Assembly: GCA_025455985.1 (NCBI GenBank)
Contig: JALOLM010000038.1
Span: 1 to 10,357, forward strand
Length of the DNA: 10,357 bases
Origin: Candidatus Nanopelagicales bacterium
GTDB lineage: Bacteria > Actinomycetota > Actinomycetes > S36-B12 > UBA10799
Direction: 5' to 3'
Shown: positions 1-6,713 of the stretch, one piece after another
How positions within the stretch are numbered: position 1 is the stretch's first letter
How the letters are laid out: every line of letters begins with the position of its first letter
Notes under the pieces: generated by a model
Seen by the model: only the letters and a program-made list of their open reading frames with translations
Database searches by the model: none
What the model was told of the DNA's origin: nothing
Program-made: the position numbers and the translations under genes

Positions 1-218
1 CGAGGGCGGGTTCGGCGCCGGCGAAGAAGGCGCCGTCACGTAAGGCCCCCGCGAAGAAGGCGGCCGCCACGAAGACGCCGGCGAAGAAGGTCGCCACGAA
101 GAAAGCCCCGGCCAAGAAGGCCCCAACTGCCAAGCGGACGCCGACGAAGAAGGCCCCCGTCAGCAAAGCCCCCGCCAAGAAAGCCCCCGCCAAGAAACGA
201 GCAAGGAAGACTGCGTGA
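1..218 (+). CDS. Histone-H1-like Lys/Ala/Pro-rich C-terminal tail (5' end outside window)
   Basis: Only the last 71 codons are in the window, read in the frame starting at base 3 and ending with TGA at 216-218. The peptide is almost entirely Lys, Ala, Pro, Thr and Arg, built from degenerate units such as APAKK, TPAKK and APTAKR, and ends KKRARKTA. Such strongly basic, disordered tails resemble eukaryotic histone H1 and the C-terminal extensions of actinobacterial HU-type nucleoid proteins (HupS/HupB), where they bind DNA non-specifically. No folded domain is visible, so the tail could belong to an HU protein or to another protein with a basic extension. The stop overlaps the GTG start of lpdA (GTGA, 215-218), so the two genes are probably cotranscribed and translationally coupled. 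The sequence is low-complexity, and the window starts inside it. I am confident it is coding and unsure of the protein's identity. Confidence 0.75.
   Translation, partial: RAGSAPAKKAPSRKAPAKKAAATKTPAKKVATKKAPAKKAPTAKRTPTKKAPVSKAPAKKAPAKKRARKTA
203..207 (+). promoter_or_regulatory. Ribosome binding site for lpdA
   Basis: AAGGA lies 7 nt upstream of the GTG at 215, inside the last codons of the basic-tail gene. It supports GTG 215 as the lpdA start despite the overlap with the upstream stop codon. Confidence 0.6.
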
Positions 219-1600
219 GCCCTGCACCCAAGTCAATCGTCATCATCGGAGGAGGCCCAGCGGGCTATGAGGCGGCTCTTGTCGCCGCTCAGTTCGGCGC
301 CGACGTCACAGTGGTCGAAGACGTCGGAATCGGCGGCGCCGCCGTGTTGACCGACTGCGTTCCGAGCAAGACGCTGATCGCGACCGCGGAGCGAGTGGGC
401 AGGGCGAACATCTCCGGACAACTCGGGGTGCGGGTGGCTGGTGAGGTCCCCGGCCCCCACACCGTCAGCGTTGACTTCGAGTTGCTGAACAAGCGGGTGC
501 TCGACCTGGCCGAGGCCCAGAGTCAGGACATCGCCGGCAGACTGCGGGATGCCGGGGTCACCATCATCAACGGCCGCGGCCGGCTGGTCGCCCAGAACGC
601 CGTGGAGGTGGCAGGCCAGAGGTTGCCCGCCGACGTCATCCTCCTGGCGACCGGCGCCCGCCCCCGGCAACTGCCCTCCGCGATTCCCGATGGCGAGCGG
701 ATCCTCACCTGGCAACAGTTGTACGACCTGTCCGAACTGCCCGAGCGCCTGATCGTGGTCGGCTCGGGCGTCACCGGCGCGGAGTTCGCCGGGGCATACA
801 CCTCCCTGGGCAGTCAAGTGGTCCTGGTGTCCTCGCGCGAGCGGGTACTACCCACTCAGGATCCCGACGCCGCGGAGGTGCTCGAGGTCGTCCTGCAGCA
901 GCGTGGGATGGAACTGGCGCCGCAAACCCGGGCCGAGTCGGTCGAGCGCACCGAGCACGGCGTGATCGTGACGCTGCATGACGGAACCGTACTGTCGGGC
1001 AGCCACTGCCTGATGGCCGTCGGGGCGGTGCCCAACACCGCTGACCTGGGTTGTGAGGACGCCGGTGTCGAGCTTGACGCCGGCGGTTACATCCGGGTCG
1101 ACCGGGTATCGCGAACCAGCATCAACGGCGTCTACGCCGCGGGTGACTGCACGGGGGTGCTGCCGCTGGCCAATGTCGCGGCGATGCAGGGGCGGATCGC
1201 GATGTGGCACGCATTGGGTGAGGCTGTGTCACCGCTGGATCTCAAAGTGGTGAGCAGCAACGTCTTCACCGATCCCCAGATCGCCAGCGTGGGGGTCACA
1301 CAGGCACAGGTGGACTCCGGGTTGGCGCGTGCCCACGGGATAAAGCTGCCCCTGGCGACGAACGCACGCGCGAAGATGCAGGGCTTCGAGGACGGCTTCG
1401 TGAAGATCTTCTGCCGGGTCTCGGGGACCGTCGTGGGAGCAGTGATCGTGGCCCCGAACGCCAGCGAACTGATCTACCCGCTGGCCCTGGCCGTCGACCT
1501 CGGGCTCAATGTCGACGACCTTGCGACGACATTCACCGTGTACCCATCGATGAGCGGATCGATCGCCGAGGCGGCGCGACGGCTGCACAGCACGGAATGA
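215..1600 (+). CDS. lpdA: NAD(P)H-quinone dehydrogenase, LpdA type (flavoprotein disulfide reductase family)
   Basis: This 461-residue flavoprotein has the fold of dihydrolipoamide dehydrogenase. The N-terminal FAD motif GGGPAGYEAA is at residues 12-21, the NAD(P)H-binding motif VVGSGVTGAEFAG at about 181-193, and the second FAD motif AAGD at 308-311, followed by a C-terminal dimerisation domain. The redox-active CxxxxC pair is broken: Cys48 of DCVPSK is kept but the partner position is Ala43. The C-terminal catalytic HPT.SE motif is replaced by Y443-PSMS-G448, so the His-Glu pair is missing. M. tuberculosis Rv3303c (LpdA), which is known to lack lipoamide dehydrogenase activity and to act as an NAD(P)H:quinone reductase, has the same kind of losses. 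A cytoplasmic quinone/redox role is therefore inferred, not an E3 role in pyruvate dehydrogenase. The start is GTG, coupled to the upstream gene and preceded by AAGGA. The gene lies in the same neighbourhood as accA, as in other actinobacteria. Confidence 0.9.
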   Translation: MSPAPKSIVIIGGGPAGYEAALVAAQFGADVTVVEDVGIGGAAVLTDCVPSKTLIATAERVGRANISGQLGVRVAGEVPGPHTVSVDFELLNKRVLDLAEAQSQDIAGRLRDAGVTIINGRGRLVAQNAVEVAGQRLPADVILLATGARPRQLPSAIPDGERILTWQQLYDLSELPERLIVVGSGVTGAEFAGAYTSLGSQVVLVSSRERVLPTQDPDAAEVLEVVLQQRGMELAPQTRAESVERTEHGVIVTLHDGTVLSGSHCLMAVGAVPNTADLGCEDAGVELDAGGYIRVDRVSRTSINGVYAAGDCTGVLPLANVAAMQGRIAMWHALGEAVSPLDLKVVSSNVFTDPQIASVGVTQAQVDSGLARAHGIKLPLATNARAKMQGFEDGFVKIFCRVSGTVVGAVIVAPNASELIYPLALAVDLGLNVDDLATTFTVYPSMSGSIAEAARRLHSTE

Positions 1601-1608
1601 CGTAAGCG

Positions 1609-2871
1609 TCACCAGCCGCCGAAGTCGCCGCCCCCGAAGCCTCCACCGCCGAAGTCCCCGCCGCCGAAATCGCCTCCACCGAAGTCCGAACCGCCGCCGG
1701 TGTCGCCCCAGCCGCCACCGCCGTACATCATGGGGCCGGTCATCATGTTGGCGAGCATCGTGCCGACCAGGATCGTGGAGAACAGGTCCATTCCACTGTT
1801 GCCGTAGTAGCCACTGGCGTACCCGCCGTACTGCGGTCCCGCCTGCCAGTAAGGCTGGCGGCCGCCGTTCGCAGCGGTCACCAGACGCACATCCGGATCC
1901 AGACCGTCGTCCACCGTGGCCGCACACGCCGCGCAGGCGGGGACGTCACGGGCGGTTGTGGTGCCCATTGGGGTGTAGGAGACATCCTTGACGCTCAAGC
2001 CGTGGCGCGGGTCGAAGAAGCACGGCGGCCTGCGGTCGGGAAGTGGTTCACCGGCCAGGCGTGCCTGCACACAGGCGACCCGGAATCGGCCCTCGTCGAG
2101 GGCCTCGGTCACGGTGGCGGCTTCGGCCGGTTGGGACATGGTGTCCGATGAGCGCTTGGCCTTGTCGTACTGGTCGAGGGCGGCCATCCAGTCCGCGCGG
2201 TTGTCATCGGTGGTGATCGCCGCAGAATCCACCGAGTCCAGCGATTCACCGAAGGCCGTGATGTCCTCGTCGATCGTCTCCTTGACCGAGGCCAGTGCCA
2301 ACGCGTCGGCCTTGTCGCGCTTGCGCTTGCCCATGTAGAACAGACCCCCGACGCCCGCGGCCACAGCGCCGAGTACGAGCACGGGGAGAAGCGCGTTGCC
2401 GCCGGACTCCTGCGTCGTCTCGGTCTGGGTGACCGTGCCGCCGGAATCGATGGTCGCGACATTACTCACGTACTGGCTCAACACGGCGAAGACGCCATTG
2501 TCGCGTTGCTGCTGGAATGCAGAGGTGGCAGCGGCAGGGGTCGTGGAGCGGAACTGGCTGCCGACAACTGCAGCGTAGGAGCCAGGCTCGCCGACGTTGG
2601 TGCGCAGGTACGTCACAACGTCCTCGGTGGACTGACTGCCCTTGGCGGCGTCAGGCAGGATCGCGATGAAGACCGACGAACCGCTGGCAGCGATCTGGTC
2701 GCGCAGGTTGTCGGCCTCCGAATCGGTCAGCGCATTCTCCGCCTCTGGATCGTTGTAGACCGGGTCGGACTGCAGCGAGGTCACGACCTCGTCAATGGTC
2801 GTGGCCGATGCCGGAGAGACCACCAGCCCCACGAAAACGGCCGAAAGAACTGCTACGAGTGCCCGTCTCAT
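1609..2871 (-). CDS. Secreted single-pass membrane protein with Gly/Phe/Asp-rich tail, function unknown
   Basis: The protein has 420 residues from ATG 2871. Residues 1-23 form a Sec signal peptide (MRR, hydrophobic core, cleavage probably after ASA). Residues 24-140 form an extracytoplasmic domain with a DPVY motif at 36-39 and the strand VFIAILP at 67-73, loosely reminiscent of TPM-type domains. A Thr/Gln-rich linker leads to a transmembrane helix at about 160-180, closed by KRKRDK. The cytoplasmic part has an acidic helical segment (195-260), CFFDPRHG at 284-291 and a CAAC pair at 313-316. From 384 the tail is glycine-rich, with repeated FGGGD/FGGGG units ending in GGW. I recall similar uncharacterised proteins with a CFFDPRHG-like motif in other actinobacteria. 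The reading frame is open to a TTG at 2892, but ATG 2871 has a strong GGAGG and begins the signal peptide properly. It lies 17 bp after accA and is probably in its operon. Confidence 0.8.
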   Translation of the reverse strand: MRRALVAVLSAVFVGLVVSPASATTIDEVVTSLQSDPVYNDPEAENALTDSEADNLRDQIAASGSSVFIAILPDAAKGSQSTEDVVTYLRTNVGEPGSYAAVVGSQFRSTTPAAATSAFQQQRDNGVFAVLSQYVSNVATIDSGGTVTQTETTQESGGNALLPVLVLGAVAAGVGGLFYMGKRKRDKADALALASVKETIDEDITAFGESLDSVDSAAITTDDNRADWMAALDQYDKAKRSSDTMSQPAEAATVTEALDEGRFRVACVQARLAGEPLPDRRPPCFFDPRHGLSVKDVSYTPMGTTTARDVPACAACAATVDDGLDPDVRLVTAANGGRQPYWQAGPQYGGYASGYYGNSGMDLFSTILVGTMLANMMTGPMMYGGGGWGDTGGGSDFGGGDFGGGDFGGGGFGGGDFGGW

Positions 2872-2877
2872 GGTTGG

Positions 2878-2882
2878 CCTCC
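2878..2882 (-). promoter_or_regulatory. Ribosome binding site deciding the start of the secreted protein
   Basis: On the minus strand GGAGG stands 6 nt before ATG 2871. It fixes this start over the longer open frame from 2892, and shows that this gene starts translation with its own leader sequence, unlike the nearby leaderless genes. Confidence 0.7.
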
Positions 2883-2888
2883 AGATGG

Positions 2889-4652
2889 TCAATCCTTGAT
2901 TTCGCAGAGAACTGTCCCTGTAGGAACTGTACTTCCGATTTCGGCATTCAGCCCAGTGACAGTTCCGGCTTTGTGCGCGTTGAGGGGTTGCTCCATCTTC
3001 ATCGCCTCGAGAACGACGATCAGTTCACCGGCCTCGACGCTCTGGCCCTCCTCCACGGCGACCTTGACGATCGTCCCCTGCATCGGAGCGGTCAGCGAGT
3101 CACCGGACGCGCCACCGGCGCCGGCCTTCTTGGCCCGCTTCGTGGCACGCTTGGCCCCGCCCCCGGCGGGAGCGGCCGCACCCACGCTCAGAGCGGCGGG
3201 AAGTGTGACCTCGATCCGCTTGCCGCCCACTTCGACGGTGACGGCCTGACGCTCGCCTTCGGACTCCTCGGCGGCTTCGGTGCCACCGTACGGCGGGATC
3301 TGGTTGTCGAAGCTGGTCTCGATCCAGCGGGTGTGCACCGTGAACGCCTGCTTGGGGTCCAGGGGTGCGAACGCCGGGTCCTCGACCACGACCCGGTGGA
3401 ACGTCAAGGCTGTGGCGATGCCCTCGACCTCGAACTCCGCGAGTGCGCGCCGGGCGCGCTCAAGGGCTTCCTGCCTGGTGGCGCCGGTCACGATGAGTTT
3501 GGCCAGCAGGGAGTCGAAGTTGCCGCCGATGACATCGCCGGTGGTGAAGCCCGCATCGAGCCGGACGCCCGGGCCCGACGGTGGCTTCCAGACGGTCAGG
3601 ACACCGGGGGCCGGCAGGAAGTTGCGCCCAGGATCCTCGCCGTTGATCCGGAATTCGAACGAGTGCCCACGCAGTTCGGGGTCTTCGAAGCCGAGCGCCT
3701 CACCGTCGGCGATCCGGAACTGCTCGCGCACCAAGTCGATGCCGGCGACCTCTTCGGAGACCGGGTGTTCGACCTGAAGCCGGGTGTTGACCTCGAGGAA
3801 GGAGATGGTGCCGTCCTGGCCGACGAGGAACTCACAGGTCCCCGCGCCCACGTAGCCGGCCTCCTTCACGATGGCCTTGCTGGCGCGGTAGAGCTCGGTC
3901 ACCTGCGCCTCGGACAAGAACGGAGCCGGTGCTTCTTCGACAAGCTTCTGGTGGCGGCGCTGCAGCGAGCAGTCGCGGGTTGAGACCACGACCACGTTGC
4001 CGTGGATGTCGGCCAGGACCTGGGTCTCGACGTGCCGGGGGTTGTCCAGGTAACGCTCGACGAAGCACTCGCCGCGGCCGAAAGCGGCCACCGCCTCGCG
4101 CACGGCCGAGTCATAGAGCTCGGGAACCTCGTCGAGAGTCCGGGCCACCTTCAGGCCGCGCCCGCCGCCGCCGAAGGCCGCCTTGATCGCGATGGGCAGG
4201 CCGTTCTCCTTGGCGAACTCGACGACCTCGTCCGCGCCGGACACGGGGTCTGGAGTTCCGGCAACCAGCGGTGCGCCTGCCCGCTGTGCGATGTGCCGGG
4301 CCGAGACCTTGTCGCCGAGCGAGCGGATGGCCGAGGGGGGCGGTCCGATCCAGATCAAACCGGCGTCAATGACGGCTTGGGCGAAGTCGGCGTTCTCGCT
4401 CAAGAAGCCGTAGCCCGGGTGGACTGCGTCTGCCCCGCTGCGTTTGGCGACGTCGAGCAGCTTGTCGATGACCAGGTACGTCTCAGCAGCGGTCTCGCCA
4501 TCCAGCGAGTAGGCCTCGTCGGCGGCCTTCACGTGCTGGGCGTCCCGGTCGGAGTTCGCGTAGACGGCCACACTGGCCAATCCCGCATCCCGACAGGCAC
4601 GCGCGACCCGGATGGCGATTTCCCCACGGTTAGCAATCAGGACTTTACGCAC
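2889..4652 (-). CDS. accA: Acyl-CoA carboxylase alpha chain: biotin carboxylase fused to biotin carboxyl carrier
   Basis: This 587-residue alpha subunit carboxylates its own biotin using ATP and bicarbonate, then hands the carboxyl group to a beta subunit. The biotin carboxylase N-domain starts MRKVLIANRGEIAIRVARAC. GYGFLSENADF is at 80-90. The ATP-grasp glycine loop (AFGGGGRGLKV) is at 159-169, RDCSLQRRHQK at 226-236 and the catalytic EVNTRLQVEHPVSE at 287-300. The C-domain extends to about 445. An Ala/Lys-rich linker (about 490-515) leads to the carrier domain, with the biotinylation motif EAMKMEQ and target Lys552. Length and fusion match actinobacterial AccA/BccA proteins of about 590-600 residues. 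The start is GTG 4652. No Shine-Dalgarno precedes it, but a TAGACT -10 element ends 6 nt upstream, so translation is probably leaderless. The partner beta and epsilon subunits are at 8502-6710. Confidence 0.97.
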   Translation of the reverse strand: MRKVLIANRGEIAIRVARACRDAGLASVAVYANSDRDAQHVKAADEAYSLDGETAAETYLVIDKLLDVAKRSGADAVHPGYGFLSENADFAQAVIDAGLIWIGPPPSAIRSLGDKVSARHIAQRAGAPLVAGTPDPVSGADEVVEFAKENGLPIAIKAAFGGGGRGLKVARTLDEVPELYDSAVREAVAAFGRGECFVERYLDNPRHVETQVLADIHGNVVVVSTRDCSLQRRHQKLVEEAPAPFLSEAQVTELYRASKAIVKEAGYVGAGTCEFLVGQDGTISFLEVNTRLQVEHPVSEEVAGIDLVREQFRIADGEALGFEDPELRGHSFEFRINGEDPGRNFLPAPGVLTVWKPPSGPGVRLDAGFTTGDVIGGNFDSLLAKLIVTGATRQEALERARRALAEFEVEGIATALTFHRVVVEDPAFAPLDPKQAFTVHTRWIETSFDNQIPPYGGTEAAEESEGERQAVTVEVGGKRIEVTLPAALSVGAAAPAGGGAKRATKRAKKAGAGGASGDSLTAPMQGTIVKVAVEEGQSVEAGELIVVLEAMKMEQPLNAHKAGTVTGLNAEIGSTVPTGTVLCEIKD

Positions 4653-4658
4653 AACTTG

Positions 4659-4664
4659 AGTCTA
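4659..4664 (-). promoter_or_regulatory. -10 element for leaderless accA transcript
   Basis: On the minus strand TAGACT fits the actinobacterial TANNNT -10 consensus and is separated by exactly 6 nt from GTG 4652. That places the predicted +1 on the start codon itself. No convincing -35 is visible. The absence of a Shine-Dalgarno upstream of the GTG agrees with a leaderless mRNA. Confidence 0.6.
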
Positions 4665-4698
4665 GGAGTAGGCCCGTTGGTCCCACGGGCGGGGCTGA

Positions 4699-4728
4699 CC
4701 TGCCGTCACCTGCGGTCACCTGCGGTTG
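4699..4728. repeat. Three tandem 10-bp repeats upstream of the accA promoter
   Basis: Three head-to-tail copies occur: CCTGCCGTCA (4699-4708), CCTGCGGTCA (4709-4718) and CCTGCGGTTG (4719-4728). The 10-bp period places the copies on about the same DNA face. They lie at roughly -47 to -76 relative to the predicted accA start at 4652, where activators or cooperative repressors commonly bind. Function is inferred only. Confidence 0.5.
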
Positions 4729-4795
4729 GTGAGAGGTTGTGCTGTCGGTAGAAATTCCACGCGTTGTTTCGCTCACCAACGGCACAACCTCTCAC
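4729..4795. repeat. Long imperfect inverted repeat between the divergent accA and maf promoters
   Basis: The 14-bp arm GTGAGAGGTTGTGC (4729-4742) is perfectly inverted at 4782-4795. Symmetry continues inward to about 4749/4775, giving 20 of 21 pairs if one G-U is allowed. The centre near 4762 coincides with the palindrome ACGCGT (4759-4764), flanked by GAAA and TTTC. A second overlapping relation also exists: GTTGGTGAG (4725-4733) is the reverse complement of 4772-4780. If both genes are leaderless, neither mRNA contains this element. It could be a DNA operator or an inserted palindromic (REP/MITE-like) element. The right arm covers about -27 to -40 of the predicted maf promoter. Confidence 0.75.
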
Positions 4796-4809
4796 GGGGG
4801 TCCTATGCG

Positions 4810-4815
4810 TACGAT
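4810..4815 (+). promoter_or_regulatory. -10 element for leaderless maf transcript
   Basis: TACGAT (TANNNT) is followed by exactly 6 nt and then ATG 4822, the same geometry as at accA on the other strand. No Shine-Dalgarno is present before the ATG and no clear -35 is seen. The expected -35 position falls in the right arm of the inverted repeat. Confidence 0.6.
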
Positions 4816-4821
4816 CGGCGC

Positions 4822-5454
4822 ATGCGCCTGATCCTCGCCTCCGCCTCGCCGTCGCGCCTGCGCCTGTTGCGCGCTGCGGGGATCGACCCGGAGGTGGTTG
4901 TCAGCGATGTCGATGAAGAGGCGTTGGCCGGCACCATGCCGAATGCCGATCCCACAGAGCTCGCCCTGGCGCTGGCACAGGCCAAGGCCCTGGATGTGGC
5001 CGCCCGAAGACCAGGTGAATTGGTCGTGGGCGCTGATTCGGTGCTCGAGGTGGACGGTCGCAGCCTTGGCAAACCGCTGATCCCCGAGGTCGCGATCGCC
5101 CGCTGGCACGAGCTGCGCGGGCGTACGGCGCGTCTGATCACCGGGCATTGTCTGGTGCACCCAGCGGGGGTCAGCGCCGCTGCCGCAAGCACAGCAGTCC
5201 ACTTCGCGAATCCCGACGATGCCGAGATCGAGGCCTACGTGGCAACGGGGGAGCCGCTCAACGTGGCCGGCGGCTTCACTCTCGACGGCTATGGATCGGC
5301 GTTTGTGCGTGGAATCGACGGTGACGCTGCGAACGTGGTGGGTCTCGGGATCCCGCTATTGCGCGAAATGGTGCGCGAAGCCGGTCTGGACTGGACCGCC
5401 CTGTGGAACTACGCCCCGGTGACGGTCAGGGATCCCGACTCGTCCTGGGCGTAA
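4822..5454 (+). CDS. maf: Maf-family nucleoside triphosphate pyrophosphatase
   Basis: The 210-residue protein belongs to the Maf/YhdE/YceF family of house-cleaning enzymes, which hydrolyse non-canonical or regulatory nucleoside triphosphates to the monophosphate and pyrophosphate in the cytoplasm. The signature LASASPSRLRLL is at residues 5-16. The catalytic acid Asp72 is in GADSVL, LGKP is at 82-85 and GH at 108-109. GEPLNVAGGFTLDGYGSAFV (143-162) and NVVGLGIPLL (171-180) match the family C-terminus. Length is normal. The substrate (dTTP/UTP or m7GTP class) cannot be settled by eye. The frame is open to 4726, but ATG 4822 begins the family signature and has a -10 element 6 nt upstream, so it is the chosen start. 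The last 46 bp overlap the end of the convergent glycosyltransferase gene. A maf gene among the carboxylase genes is also known in Mycobacterium and Streptomyces. Confidence 0.93.
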   Translation: MRLILASASPSRLRLLRAAGIDPEVVVSDVDEEALAGTMPNADPTELALALAQAKALDVAARRPGELVVGADSVLEVDGRSLGKPLIPEVAIARWHELRGRTARLITGHCLVHPAGVSAAAASTAVHFANPDDAEIEAYVATGEPLNVAGGFTLDGYGSAFVRGIDGDAANVVGLGIPLLREMVREAGLDWTALWNYAPVTVRDPDSSWA

Positions 5455-6713
5455 CGCAGGCGGTTGATCACGACCTCGTCGCCGTCGTAGCTGATCGGGA
5501 CCTCGAGGTCGTCCCAACAGGCCATCGCAACAGCCTGACCGTCGAGCCGGTGCAGGGGACGCAAGTGCTCGTCGCTGTCGACCACGCGACCGTCGATGTG
5601 GAACTCCAGGCGCGGGGCGGTGACCCGTACCCACTCCGGTCGGGTCGTGACTTTGACGCCCTTCTCCGGCGTGCGACGCACACGGGGACGTACCACGACG
5701 ATGTCATCGGCGGGGACCGGTCCGATGAACCAGTGGCCGTCCTTGCGCTCGGCGGGGACGAGCTCGTCGGCCCGTGCCTGCGCCAGCGCCACGCAGATCT
5801 CCGGGCTGCGCAGACGTGCCGTGCGTGAGGCCAGCCGCGGCCACGGTCCGAGTGCTGCCTCGGCTGCCTCGTCGACGAACTCATCGGCGATCTGGGCGGT
5901 GGCCTCCACGTAAGCCCCCTGCCGTTCGGCGGGCATGTGGGGCAACTGGCGCGGACCCAGGTAGCGCAGCAGTTTGCGCCGGTAAAGATCCAGGATGATC
6001 TCTTCGGAGTGCTCGGGCAGCTGGCGGGCCGAGGCCATGATGCTGGCAACGCTGCGGCCATGGGCCAGAGGATCACGGGGGGCGTAGGAGATGTTGGTGC
6101 CCTCCCTGCCCATGTAGTGGTAGCCGAGCCGTTCGCCGAAGCGGCTGATGCGGCCGCCGCCTACGTACGCCCGGGCGACCAGTTGACCGTCTTCGAGGGG
6201 TACCCGGTCCTCGGTGAAGCGCAGACCCAGTCCCTCGAAGTAGGCGCGGCGGAACAACTTGTGGGGAGTGAGGCTCAGGAAGGCCTCGCGAGGATCGAGG
6301 TCCACGTTGCTCTCGTACACGGACTCGCGCGCGGAGAACGCGTGGCCCTCGGCGATGACCACGGGCAGGACGACGTCGCTGTCGTGGGCGTCGGCGAAAC
6401 CGACCAGGTCGGCCAGAAGTGAGGGTTCGCACCAGTCGTCGGCATCGGCGAAGAACAGGTACCGGCTCTCGCTGAGGTCGATGCCCACGTTGCGGGGCCG
6501 GCCGGGCCACCCGGAGTTGGGCTGATGCAGCACGTGGAAACGATCGTCGGTCGCGGCGATCTGGTCGCAGAGGCTTTCCGAGCCGTCCGTGGAGCCGTCG
6601 TCGACCAGCCACACATCGAAGGAGTCAGACGTCTGCGCCCGCAGGCTGTCGATCAACTCGGGGAGGTATGGACCCTTGTTGAACACCGGGACGATGACGC
6701 TGACGTCGATCAC
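5409..6713 (-). CDS. Family 2 glycosyltransferase with uncharacterised C-terminal region
   Basis: The protein has 434 residues. The N-terminal GT-A domain is clear: VSVIVPVFNKGPYLPELIDSL at residues 4-24, the nucleotide-binding VDDGSTDGS at 37-45, NSGWPGRPRNVGI at 66-78 and the metal-binding DADD at 90-93. Such enzymes move a sugar from a nucleotide-sugar donor to a cell-wall, lipid or secondary polymer acceptor at the inner membrane face. Residues from about 200 are helical and then beta-rich, without a motif I recognise. The layout resembles the GT2-plus-accessory-domain design of wall teichoic acid enzymes such as TarS, but that is a weak analogy. No transmembrane segment is evident. The frame is open to GTG 6740. 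GTG 6713 is chosen because it gives MIDVSVIVPV and a 4-nt GTGA overlap with the accE stop, which implies coupling to the carboxylase genes. Acceptor and product are unknown. Confidence 0.88.
   Translation of the reverse strand: MIDVSVIVPVFNKGPYLPELIDSLRAQTSDSFDVWLVDDGSTDGSESLCDQIAATDDRFHVLHQPNSGWPGRPRNVGIDLSESRYLFFADADDWCEPSLLADLVGFADAHDSDVVLPVVIAEGHAFSARESVYESNVDLDPREAFLSLTPHKLFRRAYFEGLGLRFTEDRVPLEDGQLVARAYVGGGRISRFGERLGYHYMGREGTNISYAPRDPLAHGRSVASIMASARQLPEHSEEIILDLYRRKLLRYLGPRQLPHMPAERQGAYVEATAQIADEFVDEAAEAALGPWPRLASRTARLRSPEICVALAQARADELVPAERKDGHWFIGPVPADDIVVVRPRVRRTPEKGVKVTTRPEWVRVTAPRLEFHIDGRVVDSDEHLRPLHRLDGQAVAMACWDDLEVPISYDGDEVVINRLRYAQDESGSLTVTGA

Noticed and set aside
215..1600. Dihydrolipoamide dehydrogenase (E3) annotation for the flavoprotein
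   Set aside because: The Cys pair and His-Glu dyad required for that reaction are missing.
1601..1608. Terminator between lpdA and the convergent operon
   Set aside because: The gap is 8 bp, with no hairpin or T-run.
1612..1690. Short direct repeats as a possible CRISPR or tandem-repeat locus
   Set aside because: They are codons for the FGGGD tail, in frame, with no unique spacers.
1229..1927. Arg/Gly-rich 232-residue minus-strand frame across the lpdA end
   Set aside because: It overlaps both lpdA and the secreted protein in another frame. Its repeats are only the Gly-rich tail DNA read out of frame.
2808..3983. 391-residue plus-strand open frame
   Set aside because: It lies antisense to accA, whose motifs are unambiguous. 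The peptide is a GC-skewed shadow with no recognisable domain.
4726..4821. N-terminal extension of Maf
   Set aside because: The extra 32 residues lie inside the inverted repeat and promoter. The family signature begins at ATG 4822.
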